DNA of 64,000 nt from Chrysemys picta bellii (taxonomy: Eukaryota > Chordata > Testudines > Emydidae), in the NCBI RefSeq assembly GCF_011386835.1, contig NC_088796.1, positions 28,165,011 to 28,229,010 on the forward strand, given 5' to 3'. The position numbers were made by a program, and so were the translations under genes. The notes below the pieces were generated by a model, which ran no database searches, had not been told where the DNA came from, and worked only from the letters and a program-made list of their open reading frames with translations. Numbering within the stretch: the stretch's first letter is position 1; every line of letters starts with the position of its first letter. Of the stretch, positions 45,826 to 59,519 are shown one piece after another.

Positions 45826-45905
45826 TCCTCAGCTGGTATAAATGGGCAAGCTACACTGAAGTTGGTAGAGCTATGCTGATTTACACAAGCTAGAGATATG
45901 ACCCA
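45826..45905. repeat. Short MITE-like palindrome
   Basis: GATCCTCAGCTGGTATAAAT and the rough inverse ATTTACACAAGCTAGAGAT frame an 80-bp element with a central AGAGCTATG. Possibly related to fragments near 18830 and 60380. Confidence 0.4.
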
Positions 45906-46110
45906 AGTAGTGCAAAGTAGCCGCCAAAAGAGTGTTTATGTTGACTTCAATGGACTTTGGATCAGACAGTTTATGACAGGAACACTGTCAACTGTGTTCA
46001 GTGTTTTTTCCTCACCATTACTTATAACACCCTCTTAGAAGCTTGAACATATTTTTTTTTTTCCTATTCCATGTGGCAACTACTGATTTTTCCCTTTCCC
46101 CCTCTCCATT

Positions 46111-46292
46111 GTTTGCTCAGTGATTTGAGTATTGGCCTGCTAAACCCAGGGTTGTGAGCCCAATCCTTGGGGGAGGGGGGGGATTTAGGGAACTGGGGTA
46201 AAAATCTGTCTGGGGATTGGTCCTGCTTTGAGCAGGGGGTTGGACTAGGGACTGAGGTCCCTTCCAACTCTGATATTTTATGATTCTTTTGG
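46111..46292 (+). mobile_element. tRNA-derived SINE with CR1-like tail
   Basis: The head GCTCAGTGATTTGAGTATTG carries a box A-like stretch, and GGGTTGTGAGCCCAATCC a box B-like stretch, as in a tRNA gene. The body is AACTGGGGTAAAAATCTGTC. The tail GGGGATTGGTCCTGCTTTGA and on to TGATATTTTATGATTC is nearly the same as the CR1 3' end at 45060-45150. This composite is the known architecture of the tortoise Pol III SINE, whose tail comes from a CR1 LINE. Mobilised in trans by CR1. It is not a functional tRNA gene. Confidence 0.8.
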
Positions 46293-49200
46293 ATTCTAAA
46301 GTCTGTGAGATAATGATTGTGTCTTTATCTGGGGATTGTACAATGCAAAGTGCAAAGTCTTCACTTGCCACATAACCAGTTCTGCAGAGACTGTAATCTT
46401 CCCACAGAGTTGAGATTTCAACTTGGGGCTCCATTCCCCATAATGCCAAAAATAAAAAATAAAATAAAAAAACACCTCATGTTCTCAAAGTTTTAAAGTA
46501 AACTATCAGCACATAGGAGGATTTTTGCAGAAATTTTCAAATAGATTATGTACTTTGGGGAAGTACAGTTGATTTGAGTGACGTTCCCAATATTTCCCTG
46601 TGTCAGCCCAACAAAAATCACACAATTCCCAGTCGTGCTCATTCCTTTCTGAGGGTGCCAATGCAAGAGGTGAGATTCACTATTTCTGCAAAGACGTTTG
46701 TCTCCCATGCAATCATGCTGTGATTGTGCATTCTCTCACGCTCTACTCCTTTGGTACACTGTAGAAAGAGATTTCTTTGGACTAGCTGGGCTGGCTAGTG
46801 TTCATTTGATGCTTTGATTTTTTTTTTCTTGTCATCTAGATTTGCATGTGACGAATTTGCACTAAACCCACAAATTGCCTTTTGGGGTACAGTGTGTGGC
46901 TGGCAAAGAAGCCTATTATATTTTACCACAGATATGGATTCATTGCACTCAATTAATTTTTATGGAGATATTTTAATTTAAATGGCCCTTTGTTGATTTT
47001 GTTGTGTGGTGAGTCCATAGGGTGGGTATAAGGGGAAAGCAAGGATAAGGGCAGGGGACGACAGAGTAAAGAGGAAGGGAAGAAAGAGACTTGAACTAGT
47101 TAAGTATCCTGCAGCTCATAGTCCAAAATATAGAGTGTTTGTTTTTTCTCTCTCTCTCTCTCAGCTTCAGTAGCTCCACTGATGAGGCATTTCTGGGTTC
47201 TTTCAACTAAAGCAACCACATCTTTCTACTTTGATTTTTCAGGGATAGTGTAAATTAACAAAATGTAAATGGTTTCAAATATGTTGCATGTTATTTCTCT
47301 GTGACAGGTTATTAATGCAGTATGAATTATGGGCCGGAGTATGCCAGCATTGGGGGTTGCGCAGAGCCTCACAGCCCCCAGGAGAGATTCCACAAGGCAT
47401 TGTGCCTAGTTCACAGGGGCTCCCAATGGGCCAAATCTGAAGAAGGTTCAGTTTGCTCCTCCTTCTGCAGCTAGCCATCTCCTCACTGCCCCCTTTGGTG
47501 TAACTAGCACCCCAAGTGCAATGACTGCAACTCTGCCTAGCCCTGGTGTGTCATGGAACAAAGGTTTGTTGGGCTGCTTCAGCACTGCATGGCCTAAGGG
47601 ATTTATGGGCGGGGCCAGTGGATCCACAGCTACACAGATCCATCAGCCATTCTTCTTCCCCTCCTCCATGGGATGTGTGGTACAAAAGCTATTCCAGCCC
47701 TGAGGCCCAGCTGTAATATTGCTCCATGATCTGAGGAGAAGGATAAGCTGACAGAAATAGGTAGTCGCATCAATTAGTAGTCAGGATGGTCTCAGTAATC
47801 ACTTTGCATGGATATTTAAAGCTTCCGGTAAGTTTTGCCTTGTTTTAGTTTTATTTACTTAGGAAAGAAAATCAGTAAAACTCTGATAGCGGAGTCTTTT
47901 TTCACAGAATGACTGCACTGTATTAATCAGAGGTTCCCTAGATTAATAACTAGAGCAGCAAGTCACACTTTGCGGCAATAGGGATTGAAACAAGATAGGA
48001 TTTTCAACCTACCTATGGGCCAAGTTGACCTTGATCAAATGATTTCCTCCCCCAGACACCCCCTGTCCAGAGTCCAGACACATTGCAGTCCCTGCCACTG
48101 TACAATGGGGCATTGTCCAGCCCAAAGATGGACAGTAAGGAGTCAGTGCCATGGGCCCTGGGCTCCCCACTTCAGAGTAGTCAGCAAATCTAAGCAAGCC
48201 AGGATGGGACAGGTTGGTGCAGAGGTACATTACCCCTACAATCCAGACCTCAGAGGCTTTGTGGCTTAAGGAACAATCTATTCCTTAAAAACATTTTACT
48301 AGGTCCAAGATGATGATGGTCCTGATCCTAGAAGGTGCTGAGCATCCTTGCCTCTCATTGGCCATGGAGTGGTGGAAACACTCATGATGACTCTTCACTG
48401 TTTCTCTGTTAGAAGCAACTTTCTAATAATTCCCATTGTACAGCACAATTTCTGGTAAGCCAGGAGTGTCTACTCTAGATTTCCTACCCAAGAACTGCAA
48501 ATTTCACCCAAAATCAAAATGCTTGTTGCAGCTCTTTGCTCAGTATAGAACTATAGAGAAGTAAGGGCAGATGATGCAATGTAATAGTTAATGTTTTAAC
48601 AACAAGGTATATATGTACAAGTAAATAGCTCTGCAATGAGAAATTATGTCACATCACACTTGGTTTGGCTTCTGCACAAAGATCTGCAAACAAGATGAGT
48701 CACTGAAGTGCGTAATCTGGTAACGTTGCTTCTTTTTGAAGTTGTGTTATATAAAATCTTTTATGAGGGTGCAGCTAGGTAAGGAACATTGTGAGGACTG
48801 AATGTCCATTACACCTCAGCATGTTGCGTTTAGGTTAAGGTATGGGCAAGTAACAACAACGTTAAATGTAAACAAAGCTTTATATGTACTGAATTAAACG
48901 ATAAGCTAATTCATAGTAGGTGACAATAGCATAAATGCAACAATAAAGACAGTAGAGATGGGAATGAGCAAATCTTTTTGAACAGAATCAAAACTACTTT
49001 GAACTTTCACCCAAAACACAAAAAGAATTTTTTGTGAGAGTCAACCAGAGCAATCTATCAGGCACTGGAAGGAAAGAGGTGGAGAGGAGTGGGAGTGGCT
49101 TTGAACAAGGAATGCTAAGGACATAGAGAACTATCAAAAGACTCAATTTTAGCAGTGAAATTCATCCTGTGCTGTAGGTGAGCACTAGGCCGGTGCACCG

Positions 49201-50034
49201 CTAGGGCTTAAGTTGAAGTTACGAGGTGCATTAGCCTTGGGCTGGCTCCTTTTCACCCCAGGAGAGCAAGTTAACAAAAAGGGCCATAAATCAGAATGTT
49301 TTTGTCCCACTACATGTAAACTCGGCCAGTAAGGAAAACTTTTTTTTATTCCACTCAGTGCGATTTAACTTTAAATTTTTATTATTATCAAAACCAGTTC
49401 TAAAAATGTCTCATGAAAGGTCTAGCAGTTTTTATTAACATTCTAGAGGTTTCAAGGCACTCGAAGTATCTCTGGATTCTCTCCTGCCTCGTGCTGAGTA
49501 ACCTATTTTTATAAAACCACTGAGACTTTACACAAGTGGATTTTATGAATGCTGTGAAATAGCAACTATGATAGAGAATGATCCCATTTTGATGCTATTG
49601 TTTTACAAGATGATGAAAATGATCTTTAGTTTATATAGGATCTTTTATCCAAATAGATCCCAAAGCACTTTACAAATGCTTGGCTTTTCGCTAACTCCTT
49701 GTACAAACATTACTTTGCCCCCTACTGAAGAGCAATCACCTCTGAGATTCAATCTGGCAGCTGTTCATCAGTATTACATAAAAACACTACCCAAAAGTTT
49801 AGGACAGGCATATCGTATCCATTTCAGATTACAGAAGGGATCTGGGTAGGTGGAGTAAAATTCCCAATTGGAACTAGTTGTGTACATTTGAGTACACCCT
49901 TACTCATGTGAAATGTAATGACTTAATAAGAATGACCTGAAGTGGTCATGCATTTGTCCTGTTTGCAAACCAAAGGTACAGTACCTTCAACATTAAACTG
50001 GGGTGGTGGTGCCAGCTACTGAGTCACTAGCCCC
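46293..50034. other. No gene; a few repeat traces
   Basis: About 3.7 kb. A TC microsatellite is at 47147-47164. A MIR-like block GGATCTTTTATCC with CCCAAAGCACTTTACAAATG lies at 49640-49680. No reliable exon: the frames up to 94 codons have no domain. Confidence 0.4.
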
Positions 50035-50115
50035 ACTTCTAAATCATTAGATTGTAAACTTTTAGGGGAAGGGACCATCTTTTTGTTCTGTGTACACATA
50101 AATAATAAAACTAAT
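50035..50115 (+). repeat. Ancient SINE-tail-like repeat
   Basis: TTAGATTGTAAACTTTTAGG, then GGGACCATCTTTTTGTTCTG and ACATAAATAATAA. The opposite orientation of the family at 3605, 22110 and 41310. Confidence 0.5.
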
Positions 50116-50923
50116 AATAATAGAATATACATTTTCCTAGCAGTTTCCAACCCAAGTATTGACTTGCCCTAACCTGCTTAGCTTATGAGATATGATGTGA
50201 ACACAAAAGCTGGGAAATAAGGAGAAAAATAATTGCGAAGAGTGTGTTTGTCACTCTGTTACCCTCCTGCCACAACAAAAGCATTTTAATAAGTTTCTGT
50301 AGAACACTACAGTAGTGAGTTTTAGTCTCTCATGTTATAATTATGGAATGCCACCACAGACATCATGACAGACCTTTTGGAGTTTAAAGGTGCTTTGCTG
50401 CATGGGGGCTTCCAACTGCTCTTCTTGAGACACAATCCTTCCTCCTGGTTGTTTAAAATCTATTGACCCCTTTTCCAGTTTCATAAGCCTGATGCCAGCT
50501 CTAAACTTACAGCAGTGGAAATCCATCAGTATCCATAAAGTTATTCCACATTTAACCCAGTGTCACTGGAATCAGGGCCAGGACCAAAAACTGCAAAATC
50601 AAGATACAACCAAACAAATAAATTGAGAAACAGTACTTCTGTTTTTTTAATGCCTGCCTCTTTTTTTTCCCCTCACCACTTGCATAACTTCCTGCAGACA
50701 TCTATTTATATCTTAGTTGCACATTTCGTGCAAGATCAAACTTATGTGACCAAACTGCTTAAGGGAAGTAAAAATAGGTCACAGTCATCACCTTTGTATT
50801 TCAAATAAGAAAATTAGATAATATTTTTACAGTTGTCTTTAACCTATTGAGGAGAAAAAACAGTGCAAGTGCCTAGAGTGCAATGCATTCCAGCTGCCCC
50901 AAGTTGGTGGAGGGTGACTAAAC

Positions 50924-51393
50924 CAGTGGTTCTCAACCTTTTTTTTTTGGACCAGGACCCATTTGTAAACATTGATGGCCAGTCCTGACCCAGTAAGTAG
51001 CTTAAGTAGAAAACACATAAGTATTTAGGGCCAAAACTACTTGTTACCCACTACATGTTATAATAATAATTAAATAATAAGAACTAATCATAAATAAATA
51101 ATTAATAAGTTAAAGCCACAGCCAGCAGCAGCACAGAAGGAAGGGTGACAATACCATACCATGCCACCCTTATTTCTGCGTCACTGCTCTCCGGCCACCC
51201 AGCTCTAAAGGAAGCATCTCCCCCAGCAGCAGCGCAGAAGAAAGGGTGGCAATACCATTGGTATGCATAGTGTTAACGTACAGCAAAGCAGAAACAGCAT
51301 CTATTTTTAAAAGTATGCAAAATCGGATCTATTTTTAAAGTTTGTTTGCAATCCTTTCATACATGGTCGCAACCCATGGGTTGAGAAACGTTG
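50924..51393. mobile_element. hAT-like MITE, 470 bp, degraded
   Basis: Left end CAGTGGTTCTCAACC; right end GGGTTGAGAAACGTTG is its decayed inverse. Flanking octamers GACTAAAC (50916-50923) and CCCTAAAG (51394-51401) agree at five of eight sites. The interior holds two related blocks (AGCAGCAGCACAGAAGGAAG and AGCAGCAGCGCAGAAGAAAG). Older than the other hAT MITEs here. Confidence 0.6.
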
Positions 51394-51401
51394 CCCTAAA
51401 G

Positions 51402-54400
51402 GACCATAGCTAGCTGAGTCTGTTTAATTAATCCCCTTAATCTGCACTGGGGCCAGTCCCCTGACGACCCTGCTTTCCCTCAACTGCAGCCAACAGAAGG
51501 TGGATGCATAGGGGAATCTAGCCCAATATGTCAGTATGTAACATGGGGTGCATTTTTAATGGTTCTTCTGGAGACCACACACCATAATGTTGTGCATGAC
51601 ATTGCTAATGAGTCAGGTTGGCTGAGACAGGACTGGAATTCAAATAGGATATGAAAGTGCAGTTCCATTAGCATTTTTGGTTCGTGTCATACCATGAGTA
51701 TATATTATTAGAATAGAGCTGGTTTTATATTTTTTGGAAGTTATCACAACACTGATTTGACTTGATATAATGTGGTCATGAACTTCCAATAGCACTTTTA
51801 TTTTGTTGCAGTAAGAGATTTTATGGCTTAAAAATTATGAATTACCCCAGTGCCATTCAATGCACTAGATTCAGCTTGGACTTGTGTTGGCAAAGGTGCA
51901 AGGCACACAAAGGGAAGGGGAGCTGAGTAAGGAGGGAAGGATGTGTCCGTGCAAAGCATCCACAAACTCATCTCCTCTGGGAGAGAAGGGGCATGCAAGA
52001 AGCCAGCACAGCCCAAAAGTGGGCGGAGCTGGTCAGCAAGAGGTGGGGTGATTCAGTGAACCGTTGAACAGCCCTTAAGTAAACAAAACCTGACCTTGGC
52101 AAGCCTGAGTGCGGGGGTGGGGGGCAACACTGCCTACTTTCCCTTTTGGTGAATTTTCCTATGTTGCAGGAGCCAGGCTGGTTCACAAAAAAGTGATTAT
52201 ACTTCCATGCACCAGCTGGAATCTGGCCCCATATCTGTTTATGTATCATAGAAGCCACAGGAGGCAAATAAAAGGCTCAGGTGAACAATGTTGATAATGT
52301 TGTAGTTTAATCAGTCTTAGAACATCATTGTACTGTGCTTCATCAATTTTGTGATGCATCATCTTGGGTTTTGAAACAAATGGTCATTTCCACTGACAGT
52401 GCTTTCAAACCATCGAAGCTTGTAAAGTATTGACTAGATTCATTATATCTCTAGGTTGCTTTTATTTTTCCTCTCTGAAGACAGTCATTGCATTAGCTAA
52501 ACTGCATCTCCATTGATCTCTTCTCTCACTGTAACAGGGTGAAGATTGGCTAAGTTTGAAAATCTCCATGCTATAAACAAGCTGTTTAAAAACAAGCTAT
52601 GGACTCAAGCAGCTTTTGAAAATGGGAGAATCTAATTTAAATGTTGGTATGAAAAAAAACTCAGCATGGTGGGAACTTGTTTGCCAATACATCACATTTG
52701 CGGTGATGGATTCCTTTGGTTTCAAGAGGAAAATACCATCATCATATTAGAAGCTTTTATAGAAGTTATCACACATTTTCTAGACACAAATATATGCAGG
52801 CAGAAATGTCTAACATTTACAATACATTACACAGAAAACAGGATTGTAACATCTCTTACAATTACATCATAATTTGAATTACTATTCTGAGCCAATGCAG
52901 GAAAATAAAAATCTACCTTTTCCACTAAAAGAACAAATGGAAAAAGGGGAATTGTCAGAAAATGTATCTTGCCACTATCTATCACTTTGCTTCAGTCAAG
53001 ATCATGACATTTTGATTGGTGAATAGCTATCTATCTATCTAGGAATTATATAGCCCTCATCACTGTTGTATCTGAGCACCTCCTTATCCACACCTAGATT
53101 GGTTGAAGGACAAGCAAGTTTTTTTTATGGATAACCAGGCAAAGTACTTCTTGAGTTTGGGAAATACTCAGCCTTTGACTTGGGGCCTCAGAATGTCCCT
53201 GAGCCACCCAGCTGTCAAAGCTGACCATAGGCACTGCCATTGTGTTAGCCTAACTTCCTCAAGGCAGGGACCCATTACTTTTTATTTGTCTGGAAAGTGC
53301 CAAGCTGTAATGCCATTTGTCTGTAAATAACAGCAAAGCTGTGGCTGTAAATGTTAAGGATGCCAATGTTTTTCATATGAAATATTATTTTTTTAATTAT
53401 GGATTATTAGGGATATGGTGATAAGGGTCTTTCAGAATGCATCAGCAGACCACTTCTTCTTTCCTGCACCGTGAGCTGTATTGCCAAATTTCTTCCACTC
53501 CTAAATTTCACTCTTCCCTTTTTCTCCACTCTCACACTAATGCTCTTTAAAAATCATCTAGTATCAATTCTTGTTTTTTTGTTCTGTTTGTCTAGTTTAA
53601 CCAGCCTTGCCTGTGCCTTACGCAGACAAAACCAGCTTCAAAGCAAGATGACACTGGGGTCATCTTGTTCAGAGTGTTACTTTGTTGTTTTAAAAGCTAC
53701 ATTGCCATGTAGCATTTGGGAGAGGCTGGATTCCCTGCTAGCTAGGATATAGGAGCATTATTTGTTCTAAGACTTTCATGTTAAACCTAGTATATTCAGG
53801 ACTGTGGGTTTTTGCTGGATATACCAGTTCCATCTCTGTCCCATCTGCAACATCCGGGTCTCTGCAAAGTGACAGATCATTAGCACATATTAATATATCA
53901 TTACAATAGAAGGATTCTCATAGCAAATATGGGAATGAATTATCCAAAAATATGATACCTGTACTGCAACATTTTTCCTGGTTTATTTGTTTGTACAGCC
54001 CCTAGCTCAATGGTGCCCTAATACCTCTCTGACTTACTCTAATACACATAAAAATAATAAGGTGGCAACTTTACCCTGATTCTCATTGAGCATAGGCATG
54101 GCTTCAAAAATTAAGGCTCATAAAATCACTAGTCACTATTGAAAATCTTGGTCCCACATAACCACCCAAGAGGTTCAAGTAAGAATTGGGGTGTTCCTGG
54201 GTCAGTTCTTCCTTGGGTGAAACCCTGAAAATCTAACTAATATCAATGGGATTTGTCATGGATATCAAGAGCAGAATATTTCCAAAAATTGATCAAAATC
54301 ATTTGTTTAATCTTTGTTCTTCAGACCTTAATGAACAGCAATTAGTATTAAAAGTAACAAGGCAGAAACTAGGCGGGCAAGTGAAGACAACTGTTGTTTA

Positions 54401-54818
54401 GACATTTTTAAGCATTCACAAGTGACCGATTCAATCTTTGATTCATGTGCTATACACAACATAAGTTAAACAACAAAAACGATCAAAGAATATAGAATGC
54501 AACATTAGTAGCCATAGTAGAAATATTATTTTTAAACCGAGAGGTCTCAATCCATTGTGAAAGACACCATACAAATATAGTGAGATACAATTCCTGCCTT
54601 GCAGTGTTTAGTCTCTAAACAGACAAGAAGAGTTCCTATGTGCATCACCCCGATGATACTCCTCCACCATTGTTTTTGTGTAAATTTATGCTTTGGAAAG
54701 TGGCAAGCTAAATAACTGTAGATCAGATTACTCTGCTTGATGTAAGAAAACAAAAGGCTGGAGCAACATGACCCTGACTTTGATCAAGTAATTTTATAAT
54801 ATGATCCAAACACTCACA
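51402..54818. other. No gene; ancient repeat traces
   Basis: Pieces of the SINE-tail-like family lie at about 53255-53320 (AAGGCAGGGACCCATTACTT) and 53985-54062 (TTGTACAGCCCCTAGCTCAA). A CTAT run is at 53028-53040. Otherwise nothing recognised; open frames up to 99 codons have no domain. Confidence 0.4.
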
Positions 54819-54901
54819 GGGCCTGATTCTCCTCCCGGGTGTATCAACTTTGAAACACTGTATTTCCATTAGTCCTGATTTACAGAGCTGAGAATCAGGC
54901 C
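54819..54901. repeat. 83-bp MITE, GGGCCTGATTC family
   Basis: Starts GGGCCTGATTCTC and ends with the inverse GAGAATCAGGCC. The clearest member of the family seen at 4697, 24405 and 26768. Confidence 0.6.
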
Positions 54902-56227
54902 TTTTGTATTTACCTGTAGAGGCCTGTCTACACATGAAAGTTAATACAGAATATGTTAGAATGTGATTTTAAAGCAAATTAGCGATTCCTGATTAATTCC
55001 CTAAATAGGGTAATGATCAAGAGTCTAAGAGAGAGTTTGTCATTAGGCAACTTGACTGTCTCCCTAACCCTGTAGTTCAGAGAGGTCTATTGAAGTTGCT
55101 CCATAACTGAATACAAATTGAGATCTTTACATAAGCAAGATTTTGAACCTGTGAGCTGCTGATGTTATGTTATTTAGCTGGGCACTTTTTTTTAGCAATA
55201 CATTGCTTAAATCAGCCCATCAACAGGAATAAATCATTGTAATATTATGGAGTATAATAGATTGAATTGGTTTGCTAGTTATTTCAGGTAGAGACAGGCT
55301 AGAGCAAAAACAGGAGTAGGACATTTTTTGGAGCATTAACAGAAAAAGAAGCTATAACCAATCTGCTGGATGGTTTGTCACATGGCACAGTTAAGCTGTT
55401 TATTCAACAATGATTTCTGGGAATGGTTTTAGAGGATGTGTTAATCATGAGTATGAGATTTGTGTAATTTTTACCTTGTATCCTCAATAAGCAAGACGTG
55501 TTTTAATCACAGACAGAATGATCTTTAGCAGGAACAAGAATTTTTCCTTTCATTGGAGCTTGTTTATTTATTTATACACTGTGCCTAAATCAGTGAGGAT
55601 GGGATTTTCAAAAGCGTTCAGCATTGGTCTTAACTCTGCCCCCACTTGAAGCCAATGGGACTTAGTGTGGCTACTGGTCTGAGACCACCAAACTCATTTC
55701 ACACAGGCCACAGAACAGACATCAGCTGTAAATAAGTTTCAGCCACCAATGAACTGGGCTGTACTGAAACAGTCCATTTAGAAATGGCAGTTTCTATAGC
55801 CCATTACCAGTCTCCTGAGCCATGCTGTCTTCCATAAGGTATAGCATTTCTAAAACAATGTTAAACAGTTACCGTTGGAAAAGGAACAATCCAAGCCAGA
55901 TTAAATCAAAGACACATCGTGCAAAAACTCCTTAGGTAGCATGTTGCCTTTTGACAGCAGTCATTCTGTTCCCCAGATACTTCTCAAATCCACCCATAGG
56001 CAGATGTACTGCTGTTGAATGTGTTCATCCAGGAAGTACATCTGGTACTCTCTGCAAAATTCCTCTTCTTTATAGATCCCAAGTCCCTCAGGCATCAGTA
56101 ATTTCCCATTTTACATTCATCTTAACCCCATTTTAGAAGGAATGTACGGTATGTTACAGAATTTATGGAACAAAGCCACACTTTCAATCTCCTTCCTCAC
56201 TCTCTCAGTCTTTTCCAGTCTTATCCC
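54902..56227. other. No gene; possible repeat traces
   Basis: GAGGCCTGTCTACACATGAA (54920) looks like a Harbinger-like MITE end without a partner. GGGATTTTCAAAAGCGTTCA at 55601 begins a possible short repeat to about 55685. Confidence 0.4.
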
Positions 56228-57550
56228 CCTTTCATAAAATCATAGAATATTAGGGTTGGAAGAGACCTCAGGAGGTCATCTAGGCCAATCCCCTGCTCAA
56301 AGCAGGACCAATCCCCAACTAAATCATCCCAGACAGGGCTTTGTCAAGCTGTGCCTTAAAAACCTCTAAGGATGGAGATTCCACCACCTCCCTAGGTAAC
56401 CTAGGTAACCCATTCAAGTGTTTCCTAATATCCAACCTAGACCTCCCCCACTGCAACTTGAGACCATTGCTTCTTGTTCTGTCATCTGCCACCACTGAGA
56501 ACAGCCTAGCTCCATCCTCTTTGGAATCCCCCTTCAGGTAGTTGAAGACTGCTATCAAATCCCCCCTCACTCTTCTCTTCTGCAGACTAAATAACACCAG
56601 TTCCCTCATCCTCTCCTCATAAATCATGTGCCCCAGCCCCCTAATCATTTTTGTTGCACTCCACTGGACTCTCTCCAATTTGTCCACATCTCTTCTGTAG
56701 TGGGGAAACCAAAACTGAACGCAATACTCCAGGTGTGGCCTCACCAGTGCCGAATAGAGGGGAATAATCACTTGCCTTGATCTGCTGGCAATGCTCCTAC
56801 TAATACAGCCCAATATGCCATTGGTCTTCTTAGCAACAAGGGCACGCTGCTGACTCATACCCAGCTTCTCATCCACTGTAATCCCCAGGATCTTTTCTGC
56901 AGAACTGCTGCTTAGCCAGTCAGTCTCCAGCCTGTAGCGGTGCATGCGATTCTTCCTTCCTAAGTGCAGGACTCTGCACTTGTCCTTGTTGAACCTCATC
57001 AGATTTCTTTTGGCTCAATCCTCCAATTTTTCTAGGTCACTCTGGACCCTATCCCTACCCTCCAGCATATCTACCTCTCCCTTCAGCTTAGTGTCATCTG
57101 CAAACTTGCTGAGGGTGCAATTAATCCCATCATCCAGATCATTAATAAAGATGTTGAAGAAAACTGGCCCAAGGACCGACCCCTGGGGCACTCCGCTTGA
57201 TATCGGCTGCCAACTAGACATCGAGCCATTGATCACTACCCGTTGAGCCCAACAATCTAGCCAGCTTTCTATCCACTTATAGTTCATTCATCCAATCCAT
57301 ACTCCTTTAACTTGCTGGCAAGAATACTGTGGGAGACCATATCAAAAGCTTTGCTAAAGTCAAGATATATCACATCCAACGCTTTCCCCATAGCCACAGA
57401 GCCAGTTATCTCATCATAGAAGGCAATCAGGTTGGTCAGGCATGACTTGCCCTTGGTGAATCCATGTTGACTGTTCCTGATCACTTTCCTCTCCTCCAAT
57501 TGCTTCAAAATGGATTCCTGGAGGACCTGCTCCATGATTTTGCCCACAAA
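56228..57550 (-). pseudogene. CR1 LINE, 5' truncated, broken RT
   Basis: Minus-strand CR1 from about 57550 (KIMEQVLQES) to the 3' end near 56228. Motifs in order: [66 protein letters not shown]. The frame is broken by TGA after YGLDE (about 57284) and a stop after DLEKLED (about 57015), then runs open for 226 codons (56319-56999). The 3' tail matches the 45.1 kb copy but lacks the octamer run. Older than that copy, younger than 37.3 kb. Confidence 0.85.
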
Positions 57551-59519
57551 CACTCCCTCAGTCAACACCTGCTATAGCCCAGTTCAGCTCAACGATTTCA
57601 CAGAAAGATACCCACACTTCTTCCAAGTCTGGTACACCCAAGGCTTTTCTACATGAGAGTCCTTGATTTTTTTACCTCAAGTTAATTGATTTCTAATTAA
57701 CTACAGATAGTTAAGACAGTTGTAAAGGCTAGTATGGACTATTCCCAAAACTTTGTTCCAGGATTGTTAATTGGCAATCAAACTCTGTGGTATATGTACC
57801 TCAGGATACAAAGAAAAGTGAAATAGAAAAGGATATATATCCCTCCTCCAAACCCACTTATTCTGCAATGACCATAGAAGTGAGTTAATTTCAATTCAGG
57901 GGAAAAGGTTCAAAGAAATGTTAGGATATGAAGGGAAAGACAAAAGATAGCTATCTTCTCTGTGTATCTTGAGTTAGCAATCTCAATATAAAAACATACC
58001 TTTTTGACAGTGAAGACATAGCCCTATATCAGTGCAAGCTAAACTATATCAGTTTAAAAGTCTTTATAACATGCCCAGCCCAGTGGGTTGCACCATGTGA
58101 ACTAAATTGGGCTTGATACTGATTTAGTTAAATGAGTGCACAAACTGAGTGTAGAGTAGCCTTCAGTGTTCAGAAGTATTACTTTAGTTCTACATTGCTG
58201 TGTGTTGCATTTTTAGATATATTTAATTAAAACTGTATGTCATGGAATGATTTTGCAATCAATTAACACAGAATCCTCAGTTTGCTGCAGAAGTCAAGGG
58301 GCCTTGCAGCAGAAAACACAGGATCTTTTAACATGTGCTAATAGACTGTGCTCTCTTGGGAATGAAAATAAGTCTCTCCCTGTGGGTTAGTATATCCACA
58401 ACCTGTGGGTTGTTATAGCCCCAGCAACATTTCAGATTAACAAGAAGTAACCTCAGTAAGAAGGAATGCTGGCAAGCATGGAATAGGTCATCTGGTACTA
58501 CACATCTCAACATTATGCTATGATAATTTAATACCGCTCATTTTGATTTTATTCATTTCATTCTTCAAATAATGCAAGCTACTCCCATCTCATTTTCAAC
58601 CTTTGCCCCAATCACATTTCTACCGAAAGACTCACAATCTATTATTGGTTTCCACGGTAATTCTAAATTGTGTCATTTCCTGGGCAAAAGTTAACTGAAA
58701 AAGGAAAAATATCATAATGTCCTTTTGCTAAAAAATAATACATACGTGGCTATTTTTAATTTCCTGTTTTTATGCTGCATGGTTGGTTATTGCTTGTATT
58801 TAAAATAATATGATGAAAGTAACACGTTATTAGCTTATATCAGTCATAGATCTGAAATGAAAAATATGGAGATAAGACATGGCTCTTTTGTTTGCTATTT
58901 TTTGGTCTTTTATGCAGATGTTCTATAACCATTTTCTTATGTTATACATGCTCAGTAAGCAGAATTGGCATAATAATCATTTTAACCCTGAAATGACTGC
59001 AAGACACTATATAGGATTTCAGAATGCTCTTCTAGCTTTCATGGCAGTACTTGAGCTCTGTGGGGGAAAACTGTGCTTTACAAGTTTGATCTGTTGGTGA
59101 TTCCCTCACATCCCAACCACTCTCACTCTTAAGCTCCACTTTTACTGAATACAATTATTTATCAAAATGATTCCCTACTATCCCAACATCTTTTTCAGCC
59201 TCAGTTATCACTTACATGTGCTGGGTATTTGATTTTTGAAGATATTGAGGAGCAATCCCAACTGCCCATGAAAGAGCACAGGCCCAATGACTTTTCCAGT
59301 AATGCAACAAAATGTATCCTTCAAATGCGTATCAGAATTGAAAGGGTAACAGAAACTCCCCAGAAGAGAGAGAGAGGTGGATACATTGCAGCTGACCCTG
59401 AGATATTCTTTGATCTTTATCACCATCACTTGTAACCTGTTTTCAGTTACATGAGCTACCCAGGCACACATGAAAAAATATTACTCACTTGGAACATCTT
59501 TATATAGGAAATGTTACCA
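57551..59519. other. No gene; possible MITE trace
   Basis: Possible decayed MITE pieces at 57640-57740 and 58010-58170 (AGTGAAGACATAGCCC). Otherwise unrecognised. Confidence 0.4.

Noticed and set aside
46111..46190. tRNA-like sequence with A and B boxes
   Set aside because: It is the head of a SINE: no proper acceptor stem or anticodon arm, and it continues into the SINE body and CR1 tail.
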